DNA of 64,000 nucleotides, taken from positions 1 to 64,000 of the forward strand of contig JADJOR010000024.1 of the NCBI GenBank assembly GCA_016713665.1. Direction: 5' to 3'. The position numbers and the translations under genes were made by a program. Position 1 is the first letter of the stretch. Each line of letters starts with the position of its first letter. This document shows, one piece after another, positions 15,467 through 23,929 of the stretch. Below the pieces are notes generated by a model. It was not told the DNA's origin and did no database searches. It saw only the letters and a list, made by a program, of their open reading frames with translations. This DNA is from Deltaproteobacteria bacterium (GTDB taxonomy: Bacteria > Myxococcota_A > UBA9160 > UBA4427).

Positions 15467-17221
15467 GTGGCGGGCGAACGAGAGACGGGGGCCGCGGGCG
15501 CAGCGCCGAGCCCGGCGACGGTCGGCCCGACGACGGCCGCGAGCCTCGAGACGCGGCGCCTCGTCGAGGCGCTCCTCGATCCCGCGGCCGGCCGTCTGTC
15601 GGACGGTCCGATCCGGCTCGTCGAGACCCATATCTCGTACATCCTCCTGACGGGACGCCTCGCCTACAAGATCAAGAAGCCCCTGCGCCTCGACTTCCTC
15701 GACTTCTCGACCCTCGAGCAGCGCCGCCGCGCCTGCGAGGACGAGCTTCGCCTCAATCGTCGCACCGCCCCCGAGCTCTATCTGCGCGTCGTCGCGATCA
15801 CGGGGACGCCCGAGGCGCCGCGCCTCGGGACGACCTCGCCGCCGACCGCCGCCCCCGAGCGCGACGCGAACGCACGAGCGGTTGCCCAGGGCGGCGCGCC
15901 GATCGAGTACGCCGTCGAGATGCGCCAATTCGATCCCGACGCGCTGCTCGAGTCCCTCGTCGAAGCGGGTACGATCGACGCGGACCTCGTCGACGCCCTG
16001 GCCGAGCGCGTCGCGGCCTTCCACGCCTCGCTGCCGCCAGTGCGGAGACTCGAGCCCGCTTCGAAGCCCGATCCCGCGCCCGGCGTCCGCGATCGCGACT
16101 CCGGCTCCACAGCCATCGCCGCCATCCCCACCGCCATCCCCACCGCGCGCCGCAATCTCGCCGAGATCCTGGGCCTCGCGCTCGAGCCGACTCTCCGGGA
16201 GCGGATCGACTCGCTGGCGCAATGGCTCGAGGCGAGCGCCGTCGAGCTCGCGCCCTTTCTCGCCGCCCGCGCGCGGGCGGGCTTCGTCCGCGAGTGCCAC
16301 GGCGATCTGCATCTCGCGAACGTCGCCGTGATCGACGGGCGGCCGGTCCTCTTCGATTGCCTCGAGTTCGACGTGGCCCTCCGGACGATCGACGTCCTCG
16401 ACGAGGTCGCCTTCGCCTTCGTCGACTTCGTGGCCCACGACCGCCGCGATCTCGCCCATCGCTTCCTGAACGCCTATCTCGAAGCGACGGGCGACTACGC
16501 AGGCGTCGCGGGCCTGCACTTCCATGCGCTCCACCGCGCCCTCGTCCGCGCGAAGGTCGCGCTCCTGCGCGCGCGCCAGCCGGGGCTCGACGCCGCGGCC
16601 CGCGCGCGCGTCGCCGCCGACGTCGAACGCCACGTCGTCGCCGCCGAGTCCCAGGCCCGGCCGCCGCGCGCGCGACTCGTGATCACCTGCGGCCTCGCGG
16701 GCTCGGGCAAGACGACGGTGTCGGGGGCGCTGGTCGAGGCGCTCGGCGCGGTGCGCATCCGCTCCGACGTCGAGCGCAAGCGGCTCGCGGGCCTCGAGGC
16801 GAGGGCGCGCTCCGCGAGCCCGATCGGCGGCGGCCTCTACGATCGCGAAGGCAGCGCGCGCACCTACGCCCAGCTCGAGTCCCTCGCCCGCTCGCTCCTC
16901 GCGGCCGCTCAGTCGGTCGTCGTCGACGCGGCCTTCCTCGACCGGAGCGACCGCGATCGCTTCCGCGCCCTGGCGAAGGAGACGGGCGTCGACTTCGCGA
17001 TCGCTCTCTGCGAGGCGCCGGTCGAGGTCCTGCGCGGGCGCATCGCGGCGCGCCTCGCGGCGGGGCGCGATGCGTCGGAGGCGGACGCGGCGGTGCTCGA
17101 GCATCAGCTCGAGCGTTATGCGCCGCCGGCGGGCGAGGAGCTCGCAGCGGTCGTTCCGATCGCGACGGATCGCGGGGTCGAGGCGGTTCGTGAGGCGTGC
17201 CGCGCTTTCGCGCGCCGCTGA
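15467..17221 (+). CDS. APH-like kinase fused to AAA_33 P-loop NTPase
   Basis: The 584-residue protein has an aminoglycoside-phosphotransferase-like domain in its first ~380 residues, with the Brenner motif RECHGDLHLANV and a DFG-like LFDCLEFD. A P-loop kinase domain (AAA_33) follows, with ITCGLAGSGKTT near residue 407 and DAAFLDRSDRDRFR. The same fusion is widespread and often annotated as a bifunctional aminoglycoside phosphotransferase/ATP-binding protein. The true substrate is unknown and antibiotic resistance should not be assumed. The GTG start at 15467 is the first in frame after the previous stop. Confidence 0.85.
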   Translation: MAGERETGAAGAAPSPATVGPTTAASLETRRLVEALLDPAAGRLSDGPIRLVETHISYILLTGRLAYKIKKPLRLDFLDFSTLEQRRRACEDELRLNRRTAPELYLRVVAITGTPEAPRLGTTSPPTAAPERDANARAVAQGGAPIEYAVEMRQFDPDALLESLVEAGTIDADLVDALAERVAAFHASLPPVRRLEPASKPDPAPGVRDRDSGSTAIAAIPTAIPTARRNLAEILGLALEPTLRERIDSLAQWLEASAVELAPFLAARARAGFVRECHGDLHLANVAVIDGRPVLFDCLEFDVALRTIDVLDEVAFAFVDFVAHDRRDLAHRFLNAYLEATGDYAGVAGLHFHALHRALVRAKVALLRARQPGLDAAARARVAADVERHVVAAESQARPPRARLVITCGLAGSGKTTVSGALVEALGAVRIRSDVERKRLAGLEARARSASPIGGGLYDREGSARTYAQLESLARSLLAAAQSVVVDAAFLDRSDRDRFRALAKETGVDFAIALCEAPVEVLRGRIAARLAAGRDASEADAAVLEHQLERYAPPAGEELAAVVPIATDRGVEAVREACRAFARR

Positions 17222-17243
17222 ATCGGCGGCGCACGTCGTGGGA

Positions 17244-18191
17244 TCAGCTTTCGCTCGCCACGGCCGACTCGAGGACGAGGGCCGTTGCATTGCGATCAAT
17301 GCGCGTCCCGCGTTCGCCGGCAAGGATCGCGCCCGCGTCCTCGAGGGCCCCGATCGCGGCGAAGCCGCCGGTCCCGGAGACGAACGCGCACGCCGCCTCG
17401 ACCTTCGGCCCCATCGAGCCCGCCGGAAACGCGAAGTCGGCGAGCATCGCGGGGCTCGCGTGGCGGATCGCCCGGGCGCTCGACTGCCCGAAGTCGAGCG
17501 CGACGGCGGGGACGTCGGTCAGCAGGAGCAGGCCATCGGCGCCGATCGCGCCGGCGAGGAGTGCCGAGGCGTGGTCCTTGTCGACGACGGCCTCGACGCC
17601 GACCTCGTGGCCCGCGTCGTCGCGCAGGACCGGGATGCCGCCGCCGCCGCCGCAGACGAGGGTGACCCCGCGCTCGAGCAGGAGCGCGATCACGCGCTGC
17701 TCGAGGATCTCGAGCGGCCGCGGCGAGGGGACGACGCGGCGCCAGTCGGCGCCGTCCCGGCGAAAGCGCCAGCCGTACTTCGCCTCGAGCGCGCGCGCTG
17801 CTTCTTCGCTCGCATAGCTCGGGCCGACGAACTTGCTCGGGCTCGCGAAGGCGGGATCGCGAGCGTCGACGAGGACGCGGGTCAGGAGCGAGGCGACGAG
17901 GCGCTCCTTCGGCAGCAGTTCGTCGAGGGCCTGCTCGAGCAGGTAGCCGATCATGCCCTCGGTCTGGGCGCCGAGCACGTCGAGGGGAAAGCGGCCGGCG
18001 GCGGACTCCTGCTGGAGCGCGAGGAGCCCGATCTGCGGGCCATTGCCGTGGGTCACGACGAGGGCGTGGTCGCGGGCGAGGGGGGCGAGGGCCGCGGCGG
18101 CGCGGCGCACGTTCGCGCGCTGGCGGTCGTGGGTCAGCGGCTCGTGGCGCCGGAGCAGCGCGTTGCCGCCGAGGGCGACGACGAGGCGCAC
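17244..18191 (-). CDS. arcC: Carbamate kinase
   Basis: The 315-residue amino-acid-kinase-fold protein begins MRLVVALGGNALLRR and has VTHGNGPQIGLLALQQES, CGGGGGIPV, VDKDHASALLA and SMGPKVEAAC, all diagnostic of carbamate kinase. The enzyme interconverts carbamoyl phosphate plus ADP with ATP plus carbamate and ammonia. The start is GTG (18191-18189), sharing one base with the TAG of the upstream NTPase gene, so the two are translationally coupled. No arcA or arcB lies nearby, so this is not a classical arginine deiminase operon. Confidence 0.95.
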   Translation of the reverse strand: MRLVVALGGNALLRRHEPLTHDRQRANVRRAAAALAPLARDHALVVTHGNGPQIGLLALQQESAAGRFPLDVLGAQTEGMIGYLLEQALDELLPKERLVASLLTRVLVDARDPAFASPSKFVGPSYASEEAARALEAKYGWRFRRDGADWRRVVPSPRPLEILEQRVIALLLERGVTLVCGGGGGIPVLRDDAGHEVGVEAVVDKDHASALLAGAIGADGLLLLTDVPAVALDFGQSSARAIRHASPAMLADFAFPAGSMGPKVEAACAFVSGTGGFAAIGALEDAGAILAGERGTRIDRNATALVLESAVASES

Positions 18192-19579
18192 TAACGGGCT
18201 CCGCCCGCGGACCCGAGCCCGCGCCGCGCGAGGAAGGCCTCGAGCTGCCCGCGCAGGCCCGGAGACTCGACCTCTTCGTACTCGTAGCGGGCGCGCACGA
18301 TCGGGATCCGGGTCGAGAGCGCGCGGGCGAGATCGCAGGGCGTGCCGGCGACGACGACGTCGGGGGCCGCGGCCTCGATCGTGGCGCGCAGATCGGCGAG
18401 CTCCTCAGGCGAATAACCCATTGCGGGGAGCACCTCGCGAATGTGGGGATGGGCGGCGAGGACCTCGACGAGGCGTCCCTTCGCGAAGGGCCGCGGATCG
18501 ACGAGCTCGGCCGCACCGGCGGCGCGGGCCGCGACGTGGCCGGCGCCGAAGGCCATGCCGCCGTGGGTGATCGTCGGACCGTCCTCGACGACGAGCACGC
18601 GGCGTCCGCGGACCGCGATCGGATCGTCGAGGGAGACGCGGGAGGCGCCGCGCAGGACGACCGCGCCCGGTGCGAGGGCGCGGGCGTTCGCGACGAGCCG
18701 CTCGACCTCGGCGGGATCCGCCGAGTTGGACTTCGCGACGACGACGATGTCGGCCATCCGCAGGACCGCCTCGCCCGGGTGGTAGAGCGATTCGTGTCCC
18801 GTCCGCATCGGATCGACGAGCACGATATGCAGGTCTGGGCGGTAGAAGCTGAAGTCGTTGTTGCCGCCGTCCCAGAGCACGACGTCCGCCTCGGCCTCGA
18901 CGTCTTCGAGGATGCGGCCGTAGTCGACGCCGGCGTGGACGGCGCTCCCGATCGCGAGATGGGGCTCGTATTCCTCGCGCTCTTCGAGAGTACAGCCCGC
19001 GCGATCGAGATCGGCGGCGCATCGGAAATGCTGCACCGCCTGGGCCGCGAGATCGCCGTAGGGCATCGGATGGCGCACGACGGCGACGCGCAGGCCGTGC
19101 TCCTTCAGGATGCGCGAGAGGAAGCGCGAGACCTGGGATTTGCCGATGCCGGTGCGCACGGCGCAGACGGCGATCACCGGCAGCCGCGAGCGCAGCATCG
19201 TCGCGTCGGGGCCGGCGAGCACGAAGTCGGCGCCGGCGGCGAGCGCGATCGAGGCGCGGTGCATGACCTCGACGTGGGCGAGGTCGGAGTAGGCGAAGAC
19301 GACCTGGTCGACGCGCAGGCTCGCGACGAGGGCGGCGAGCTCCGACTCGGCGCGGATCGCGATGCCGTCCGGATAGAGCGGGCCGGCGAGGGCGGCGGGA
19401 TAGCGGCGGCTCGCGATGCCGGGGATCTGGGCGGCGGTGAAGGCGACGACCTCGGCGCTCGGGTCGTTGCGGTAGACGGTGTTGAAGACGTGGAAGTCGC
19501 GGCCGGCGGCGCCGAGGATGAGGACCCGGCGGCGCTTCGCCCGGGCGGCCGGCGTCTTCCGGTCGGAGGCGTTCGTCAT
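18191..19579 (-). CDS. Cyclic 2,3-diphosphoglycerate synthetase-like P-loop NTPase
   Basis: The 462-residue protein has a Rossmann-like N-terminus (RVLILGAAGRDFHVFNTVYR), a P-loop near residue 140 (CAVRTGIGKSQVSRFL), and RHPMPYGDLAAQAVQHF with the ATP-binding DGGNNDFSFYRPDLHIVLVD. These match the family named after archaeal cyclic 2,3-diphosphoglycerate synthetase. Bacteria with this gene are not known to store that osmolyte, so the reaction is uncertain. It overlaps carbamate kinase by one base and the upstream membrane gene by four (ATGA), a tight operon. A link to carbamoyl phosphate chemistry is an inference from that pairing. Confidence 0.85.
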   Translation of the reverse strand: MTNASDRKTPAARAKRRRVLILGAAGRDFHVFNTVYRNDPSAEVVAFTAAQIPGIASRRYPAALAGPLYPDGIAIRAESELAALVASLRVDQVVFAYSDLAHVEVMHRASIALAAGADFVLAGPDATMLRSRLPVIAVCAVRTGIGKSQVSRFLSRILKEHGLRVAVVRHPMPYGDLAAQAVQHFRCAADLDRAGCTLEEREEYEPHLAIGSAVHAGVDYGRILEDVEAEADVVLWDGGNNDFSFYRPDLHIVLVDPMRTGHESLYHPGEAVLRMADIVVVAKSNSADPAEVERLVANARALAPGAVVLRGASRVSLDDPIAVRGRRVLVVEDGPTITHGGMAFGAGHVAARAAGAAELVDPRPFAKGRLVEVLAAHPHIREVLPAMGYSPEELADLRATIEAAAPDVVVAGTPCDLARALSTRIPIVRARYEYEEVESPGLRGQLEAFLARRGLGSAGGAR

Positions 19580-20118
19580 CGAGGCATTCCCAGCGCAGCG
19601 CCCGCGCGCGGCACGAGTCCGCGCGCCTCGGCCCCGGCCGGCACCCCGGCCGGCATCTCCTCCCGGGCGAGGCGCTCGATGTACGCCTTGAACTCGGGAT
19701 CCTCGCCGCGCAGGAGCTCCGGAAGCAGGCGCCGGAAATCCTCGCGCCGACACCACTCGCGCATGTAGTCGTCCCAGGAGTGCCACGGGCGCTCGCGGTG
19801 GGCGGGCATCGGATCCTCGTAGAGCAGGATGTAGGCGCGCTCGAAGAGCGAGATCAGGATGTCGAAGAGGACGAGCATCCGCTCGTGCTGCTCGGCGGAG
19901 AGGTCCGGGGTCGCTTGATCCGAGCGCAGGCGCAGATCGGGGTTCTCGAGGACCAGGCGGAGGAATTCGGTGTAGGAGTTCGAGAGCAGCTGGAAGGATT
20001 CTTCTTCCTCGTTCTCCCGCTCCTTCTGCTGCTCGGCGACGAAGACGATGATGGCGAAGGGGAGCGCCACGACGGTGACGACGTAGCTCGCGAGCTCGAG
20101 GGCTTCGAGGAGCGACAT
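19576..20118 (-). CDS. Hypothetical single-pass membrane protein
   Basis: The 180-residue protein starts with a membrane helix (LELASYVVTVVALPFAIIVF, residues ~7-26). A charged coiled stretch (EQQKERENEEEESFQLL) and a soluble domain rich in Trp and Arg (RERPWHSWDDYMREWCRRED) follow. Its stop overlaps the start of the cDPGS-like NTPase by 4 bases, making it the first gene of the three-gene operon that ends with carbamate kinase. No family can be named; it could anchor a partner at the membrane. Confidence 0.65.
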   Translation of the reverse strand: MSLLEALELASYVVTVVALPFAIIVFVAEQQKERENEEEESFQLLSNSYTEFLRLVLENPDLRLRSDQATPDLSAEQHERMLVLFDILISLFERAYILLYEDPMPAHRERPWHSWDDYMREWCRREDFRRLLPELLRGEDPEFKAYIERLAREEMPAGVPAGAEARGLVPRAGAALGMPR

Positions 20119-20127
20119 TGCAGAAGA

Positions 20128-21027
20128 CTAGCGGACCGAGATCGTCCCGTTCGAGGTCCGCAGCTTGATCGGGCAGCCGCCCTTGCCGAGGCGACCGCGG
20201 ATCCAGCCGCTCTCGTCGCCCGCGCGCTGCTCGAGGTCGAGGTCGTTGCGGATGAGGCCGTTCTCGACGCGCATGTCGACGTCGGCGTCGAGGCGCTCCG
20301 GGAGATCGAGGACGATGCGGCCGTTGCTCGTCGTCAGCAGGACGCCGACCTCGCCCACGCTCTCGAGGGAGGCGCTGATGATGCCGTTGCTGGTCGAGGC
20401 GTCGACGGAGCCGCGGTGGCCGCCGAGCTCGATCTTGCCGTTGGAGGAGCGCGCGCGCAGATGGCCGTGGGTACAGCGGCAGGCGACCTTCGCGTTCGCC
20501 GTCGTGACGTCGATGTCGCCGTTGACCTCGCAGATCGAGATCGAGCCGTTGCTCGAATGCGCGCGCACGTCGCGGTCGATGCCCTCGAGGCAGATCTTGC
20601 CGTTGGACGAGCGCGCCCCGATGCGGGTCTCGCGCGGCACGCGCAGCTCGATGTGGGCGACGGCGTGGCGCGAGCAGCGCCGCGGGATCTGGACCTCGAT
20701 CTCGAGGACCTCGGCGCCCGCCGAGCTCTGGATCCGGATCGAGTCGAGCAGCCGGGTCGCGACGTCCGAGCAGTCGGCGCGCACGCTCTTGCGGATGCGG
20801 ATCTCGATGTCGCTGCGGTCCTCGCCGACGATGCGGGTCTTGCCGTTCGCGTTGTGGACCCGGACGGCTCGGCCGGCGGGGGCCGGGACGATCAGGCTCT
20901 CTTCGCGGGTCGCAGACTCGGTCCACGGCATCCGGTCGAAGAGGCTCCGCAGGATCCCGCCGAAGCCGGGTCCGAAGAAGCGGCCCGGGCGGCCACCCTC
21001 GTCATGCTGGTCGGGTCGCCGCTTCAA
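20128..21027 (-). CDS. DUF4097-type beta-strand-repeat protein
   Basis: TTG at 21027, overlapping the rhomboid stop by 4 bases, gives 299 residues; ATG at 20931 gives 267. From residue ~40 the protein is a right-handed beta structure made of repeats ending in NGKI-like turns: SSNGKICLEG, SSNGSISICE, TANAKVACRC, SSNGKIELGG, TSNGIISASL, TTSNGRIVLD, VENGLIRNDL. DUF4097 proteins are putative adhesin or envelope proteins. No signal peptide is visible. Coupling to an intramembrane protease suggests a shared regulatory role, but that is conjecture. Confidence 0.75.
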   Translation of the reverse strand: MKRRPDQHDEGGRPGRFFGPGFGGILRSLFDRMPWTESATREESLIVPAPAGRAVRVHNANGKTRIVGEDRSDIEIRIRKSVRADCSDVATRLLDSIRIQSSAGAEVLEIEVQIPRRCSRHAVAHIELRVPRETRIGARSSNGKICLEGIDRDVRAHSSNGSISICEVNGDIDVTTANAKVACRCTHGHLRARSSNGKIELGGHRGSVDASTSNGIISASLESVGEVGVLLTTSNGRIVLDLPERLDADVDMRVENGLIRNDLDLEQRAGDESGWIRGRLGKGGCPIKLRTSNGTISVR

Positions 21028-21851
21028 TGGAATCGCCTCGGATCGTCGTCGCGGTCGCGCGTGCGGGCGTCGCGGTCCTCGCGGTGGACGGCGCGGATCT
21101 TCTGGCGCATGCGCCAGCGTCGGTATTTGTGGACGAAGCTCTGGAGCGTGGGCGCCCCGGGCGTGCGGCCCTCGTTCAGCAGGTAGATCCAGCCGACGAA
21201 CACGCCGGCGAGATGGCCCGTATGGCTCACGTTCGAGGAGCCCGTCGCGCTCGACATCCACTCCATCAGGAAGATCACGGGGATCAGCCAGATCGCCTTG
21301 ATCGGGATCGGCGGGAAGAGCAGCATGACCTGCCGGTCGGGCCAGGTGAACGAGTAGGCGAGCAGGACGCCCATCACGGCACCCGAGGCGCCGAGCGTGA
21401 TCCCCGTCAGGTCCGCGATCGACGACGGGATCCCGATCATGCCGAGCAGGAAGGGGAGCGAGGCGATCATGAAGCCCGCGCCGGTCCCGCAGACCAGGTA
21501 GTAGCGGAGGAAGCGCTCGGGACCCCAGACGAGCGCCATCGGCGAGCCGAACATCCAGAGCGAGAGCATGTTGAAGGCGATGTGGAGGATCGACGTCGGG
21601 CTGTGCAGCCACATGTACGTGAAGATCCGCCAGATCTGGAAGTCGCCCCAGACGGCGGCGGGCTGGACGACACCGAAACCCGTCACGTCGAAGCCGACGC
21701 GAGGTCCGACGAGCTGCGCGATGAAGACGACGCCGTTCGCGATCAGGAGATTCTTGATGATCTCCGGCGTCGCCGGGGGGCCGAAGGAAAATTGTGCGCC
21801 GCCGCGTCCGTACACAGGCTCGACACTCCGGTCTCGTTCTCGGGTCGCCAC
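21024..21851 (-). CDS. Rhomboid-family intramembrane serine protease
   Basis: GTG at 21851 gives 275 residues with six membrane helices. The catalytic dyad is present: Ser156 in GASGAVMG and a His in SHTGHLAGVFVGW (H213). The family's WR-type motif (IWRIFTYMWLHSP) and HIAFNMLSLWMFG also match. Rhomboids cut helices within the membrane. The C-terminus carries a basic cytoplasmic tail (KYRRWRMRQKIRAVHREDRD). Its stop overlaps the start of the DUF4097 gene, so both are probably made together. Confidence 0.9.
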   Translation of the reverse strand: MATRERDRSVEPVYGRGGAQFSFGPPATPEIIKNLLIANGVVFIAQLVGPRVGFDVTGFGVVQPAAVWGDFQIWRIFTYMWLHSPTSILHIAFNMLSLWMFGSPMALVWGPERFLRYYLVCGTGAGFMIASLPFLLGMIGIPSSIADLTGITLGASGAVMGVLLAYSFTWPDRQVMLLFPPIPIKAIWLIPVIFLMEWMSSATGSSNVSHTGHLAGVFVGWIYLLNEGRTPGAPTLQSFVHKYRRWRMRQKIRAVHREDRDARTRDRDDDPRRFH

Positions 21852-22137
21852 GATGGATGCGGCCCGGCATGGGGTGGTTCGGTCGGCCCCTGCCGGGATC
21901 GGAGTCGTGGGACCTTTCTCGTGGTGTCGGCGGGACGGGCGCGTGCTCCCGCAGGACGGGCAGAGAGTAAGGATGGTTGAATGGGGGGTCAACGAAAGCC
22001 CGGTCGAGTCGGCCGAGAGGCAACGGAAGCGGGCCTTCGCCGCGGGCATCGCGCTCTTCGCGCCAAGCCACGACCCGCGGGGACAGTGCCTATCTATATC
22101 CATGGGCCAAGAGGCCAAGAGGCCACTGGCCAACGGC

Positions 22138-22680
22138 CTATCGGCCGTAGCCACCCGTCCACCGTTGCGCCGCGAGCAGGAGCGCCATCCCGGTCTTGGC
22201 GTCCTCGATCTCGCCGGCCCGGACCCGTCGGAGAGCGTCCTCGAAGGCCATCGGGACGAGCGAGAGGACCTCGTCGTCCTCGAGCCGCTGCTCGGCCAGG
22301 CAAAGATCGTGGGCGGCGAACAGATGGATCTTCTCGTCGGTGAAGCCCGGGGAAGGCCAGATCGCCCCGAGCTTCTCGACCCGCCCCGCGCGATAGCCCG
22401 TCTCCTCCTCGAGCTCCCGCGTCGCACACCGCTCCGGCGCCTCGCCCGGATCGAGCTTGCCCGCCGGCACCTCGAGCAGATAGCCGCCCGCCGCGTAGCG
22501 GTACTGGCGGATCAGCAGGACCCGACCGTCGTCGAGGAAGGGCACGACCGCGGCGGCCCCGGGATGCTTCAGCAGGTCGACGAGGGCGCTCTTGCCGTTC
22601 GGGAGCGTCACGCGGTCGGTGATCAGCTCGAATCGGGCGCCTCTCTGGATGCGGCGTTCGCTCATCGGCGTCGCGCTCAC
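22138..22680 (-). CDS. NUDIX hydrolase (ADP-ribose pyrophosphatase-like)
   Basis: The 180-residue protein has a complete Nudix box, GKLDPGEAPERCATRELEEE followed by TGY, matching the Gx5Ex7REUxEExGU pattern. It also has the N-terminal strand region of ADP-ribose pyrophosphatases (RFELITDRVTLPNGK) and the downstream SPGFTDEKIHLFAA loop. The likely reaction is hydrolysis of ADP-ribose or a related nucleotide sugar to AMP and a sugar phosphate. GTG at 22680 overlaps the TGA of the upstream gene (GTGA), so the pair is coupled; ATG at 22665 is the alternative. Confidence 0.92.
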   Translation of the reverse strand: MSATPMSERRIQRGARFELITDRVTLPNGKSALVDLLKHPGAAAVVPFLDDGRVLLIRQYRYAAGGYLLEVPAGKLDPGEAPERCATRELEEETGYRAGRVEKLGAIWPSPGFTDEKIHLFAAHDLCLAEQRLEDDEVLSLVPMAFEDALRRVRAGEIEDAKTGMALLLAAQRWTGGYGR

Positions 22681-22970
22681 GCGTCGTCATCGTCGAGGTA
22701 GAAGCACAGGCTCAGGTCGACCTCGGCCAGGTCCGGCGCTTCCGCGAGCTCGATGATGTCTTCCGCGTAGATCTTCGGCGAATCCGAGGGTTCATTCAGA
22801 AGATTCGCCAGGGATTCGTGGCTGCGCAGGGTCCGGATCGCGGCTCGAGCCGCGTCTTCGGGCGAGACGGCCTCGACGTACCGGAGGGTATAGAAGCCCA
22901 TCCGTCGAGGAACACCGTCGACCTCGAGCCAGTAGTTCTGGCCGTTGAGCTCGACTTCATAGTTCGTCAT
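22677..22970 (-). CDS. Small acidic hypothetical protein
   Basis: The 97-residue protein starts TNYEVELNGQNYWLEVDGVP and contains FYTLRYVEAVSPEDAARAAI, a small alpha-beta arrangement like other short proteins that handle amino-acid-change or stress signals. It ends with an acidic YLDDDDA tail. I cannot assign a family. Its four-base overlap with the NUDIX gene suggests a two-gene operon with a promoter in 22971-23163, where the divergent alpha/beta hydrolase gene also starts. Confidence 0.65.
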   Translation of the reverse strand: MTNYEVELNGQNYWLEVDGVPRRMGFYTLRYVEAVSPEDAARAAIRTLRSHESLANLLNEPSDSPKIYAEDIIELAEAPDLAEVDLSLCFYLDDDDA

Positions 22971-23163
22971 GACTCGTCTCCCGATGGCGACTCGAAAATC
23001 CGCGGCGAGCCGCGCGAAAGAAGGACGACGACAGATAACCGGTCGAAGCTCCTCCGCGCAAACCGACCTCCGGCCGAGGGCCGGCTTGCGTGGCCCGCCC
23101 GTCAGGCAGCCCCGCCCTGGGGCTCAGGTTGAGATTCCGGTTCCGAGCGGGCAGGATCCCGGC

Positions 23164-23862
23164 ATGTCACCGCGCCCCTTCGAACGACCCGCCTTGATCG
23201 CGCTCCCCGACGGCCCGGGATTGCCCGCCGGCGCCGCGCTCGACGGACTCTGGCTGCCGGCGCGGCCCGGATCGAGCGAACCCGACGGCGACGCTCGCGC
23301 GGACGGGCCCGGACTGCCGAGCGCCCGGGGCGGCGCCGTCGTCGCGGCGCCGCATCCTCTGATGGGCGGCTCGATGGACTCGCCGGTCGCGACCGAGCTC
23401 GCCCTCGCGGCGAGTGACGCCGGCTACGTCGCGCTGCGCTTCAACTGGCGCGGCGTCGGCGGGAGCGCGGGACGGCCTTCGGGCGAGATCGCCGACGCCG
23501 ACGACGACACGCGTGCGGCCCTCGACTTCATGCGCGAGAGCGTCGAGGGGCCGATCATCGCGTGTGGTTATTCGTGGGGATCGCTCGCTGCGTTCCGGAC
23601 GGGCATCGAGGCGCCTCGGGTCCAGAAGCTCGTGCTCGTGGCGCCGCCCCCGGCGATGCTCGACCGCGAGCGCCTCGCGTGCGGGCGCAAGCCGATCCTG
23701 ATCGTCACGGGAGATCGCGACGACTACGTCCCCCTCGCGGCGCTGCGCGAGCTCGTCGACGGCATCGAGCGGCTCGAGCTCGTCGTGCTGCCCGACGTCG
23801 ATCACTTCTTCATGTCGGGTCTGCAGGGGCTCGGGCGTGCGGTGCGCGGCTGGCTCGAGTAG
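23164..23862 (+). CDS. Alpha/beta hydrolase
   Basis: ATG 23164 gives 232 residues. The protein has the dienelactone-hydrolase/YfeC-like layout: VVAAPHPLMGGSMDSPVATE, a nucleophile elbow GYSWGS (Ser in the loop after IIACG), an Asp in ILIVTGDRDDYVPLAAL and a His in LPDVDHFFMSG. So Ser-Asp-His are all present. HPLMGGSMDSPV is typical of small hydrolases with unknown ester substrates. The 50 residues after the start are low-complexity Gly/Pro-rich. An upstream extension in the frame is not protein-like. Confidence 0.82.
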   Translation: MSPRPFERPALIALPDGPGLPAGAALDGLWLPARPGSSEPDGDARADGPGLPSARGGAVVAAPHPLMGGSMDSPVATELALAASDAGYVALRFNWRGVGGSAGRPSGEIADADDDTRAALDFMRESVEGPIIACGYSWGSLAAFRTGIEAPRVQKLVLVAPPPAMLDRERLACGRKPILIVTGDRDDYVPLAALRELVDGIERLELVVLPDVDHFFMSGLQGLGRAVRGWLE

Positions 23863-23929
23863 GTCGCTCGGGGCGCGATGCGGGCCGGCGTGGGTGGGGG
23901 CCTCGACGCCGACCTCGGCTCGCGAGGGC

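Noticed and set aside
15467..17221. Aminoglycoside resistance gene
   Set aside because: The APH-like domain is part of a widespread fusion with an AAA_33 kinase of unknown substrate; resistance is not supported.
22103..22147. CRISPR array
   Set aside because: Repeats are only 4-10 bases with irregular spacing, no spacers of constant length, and no cas genes are in the window.
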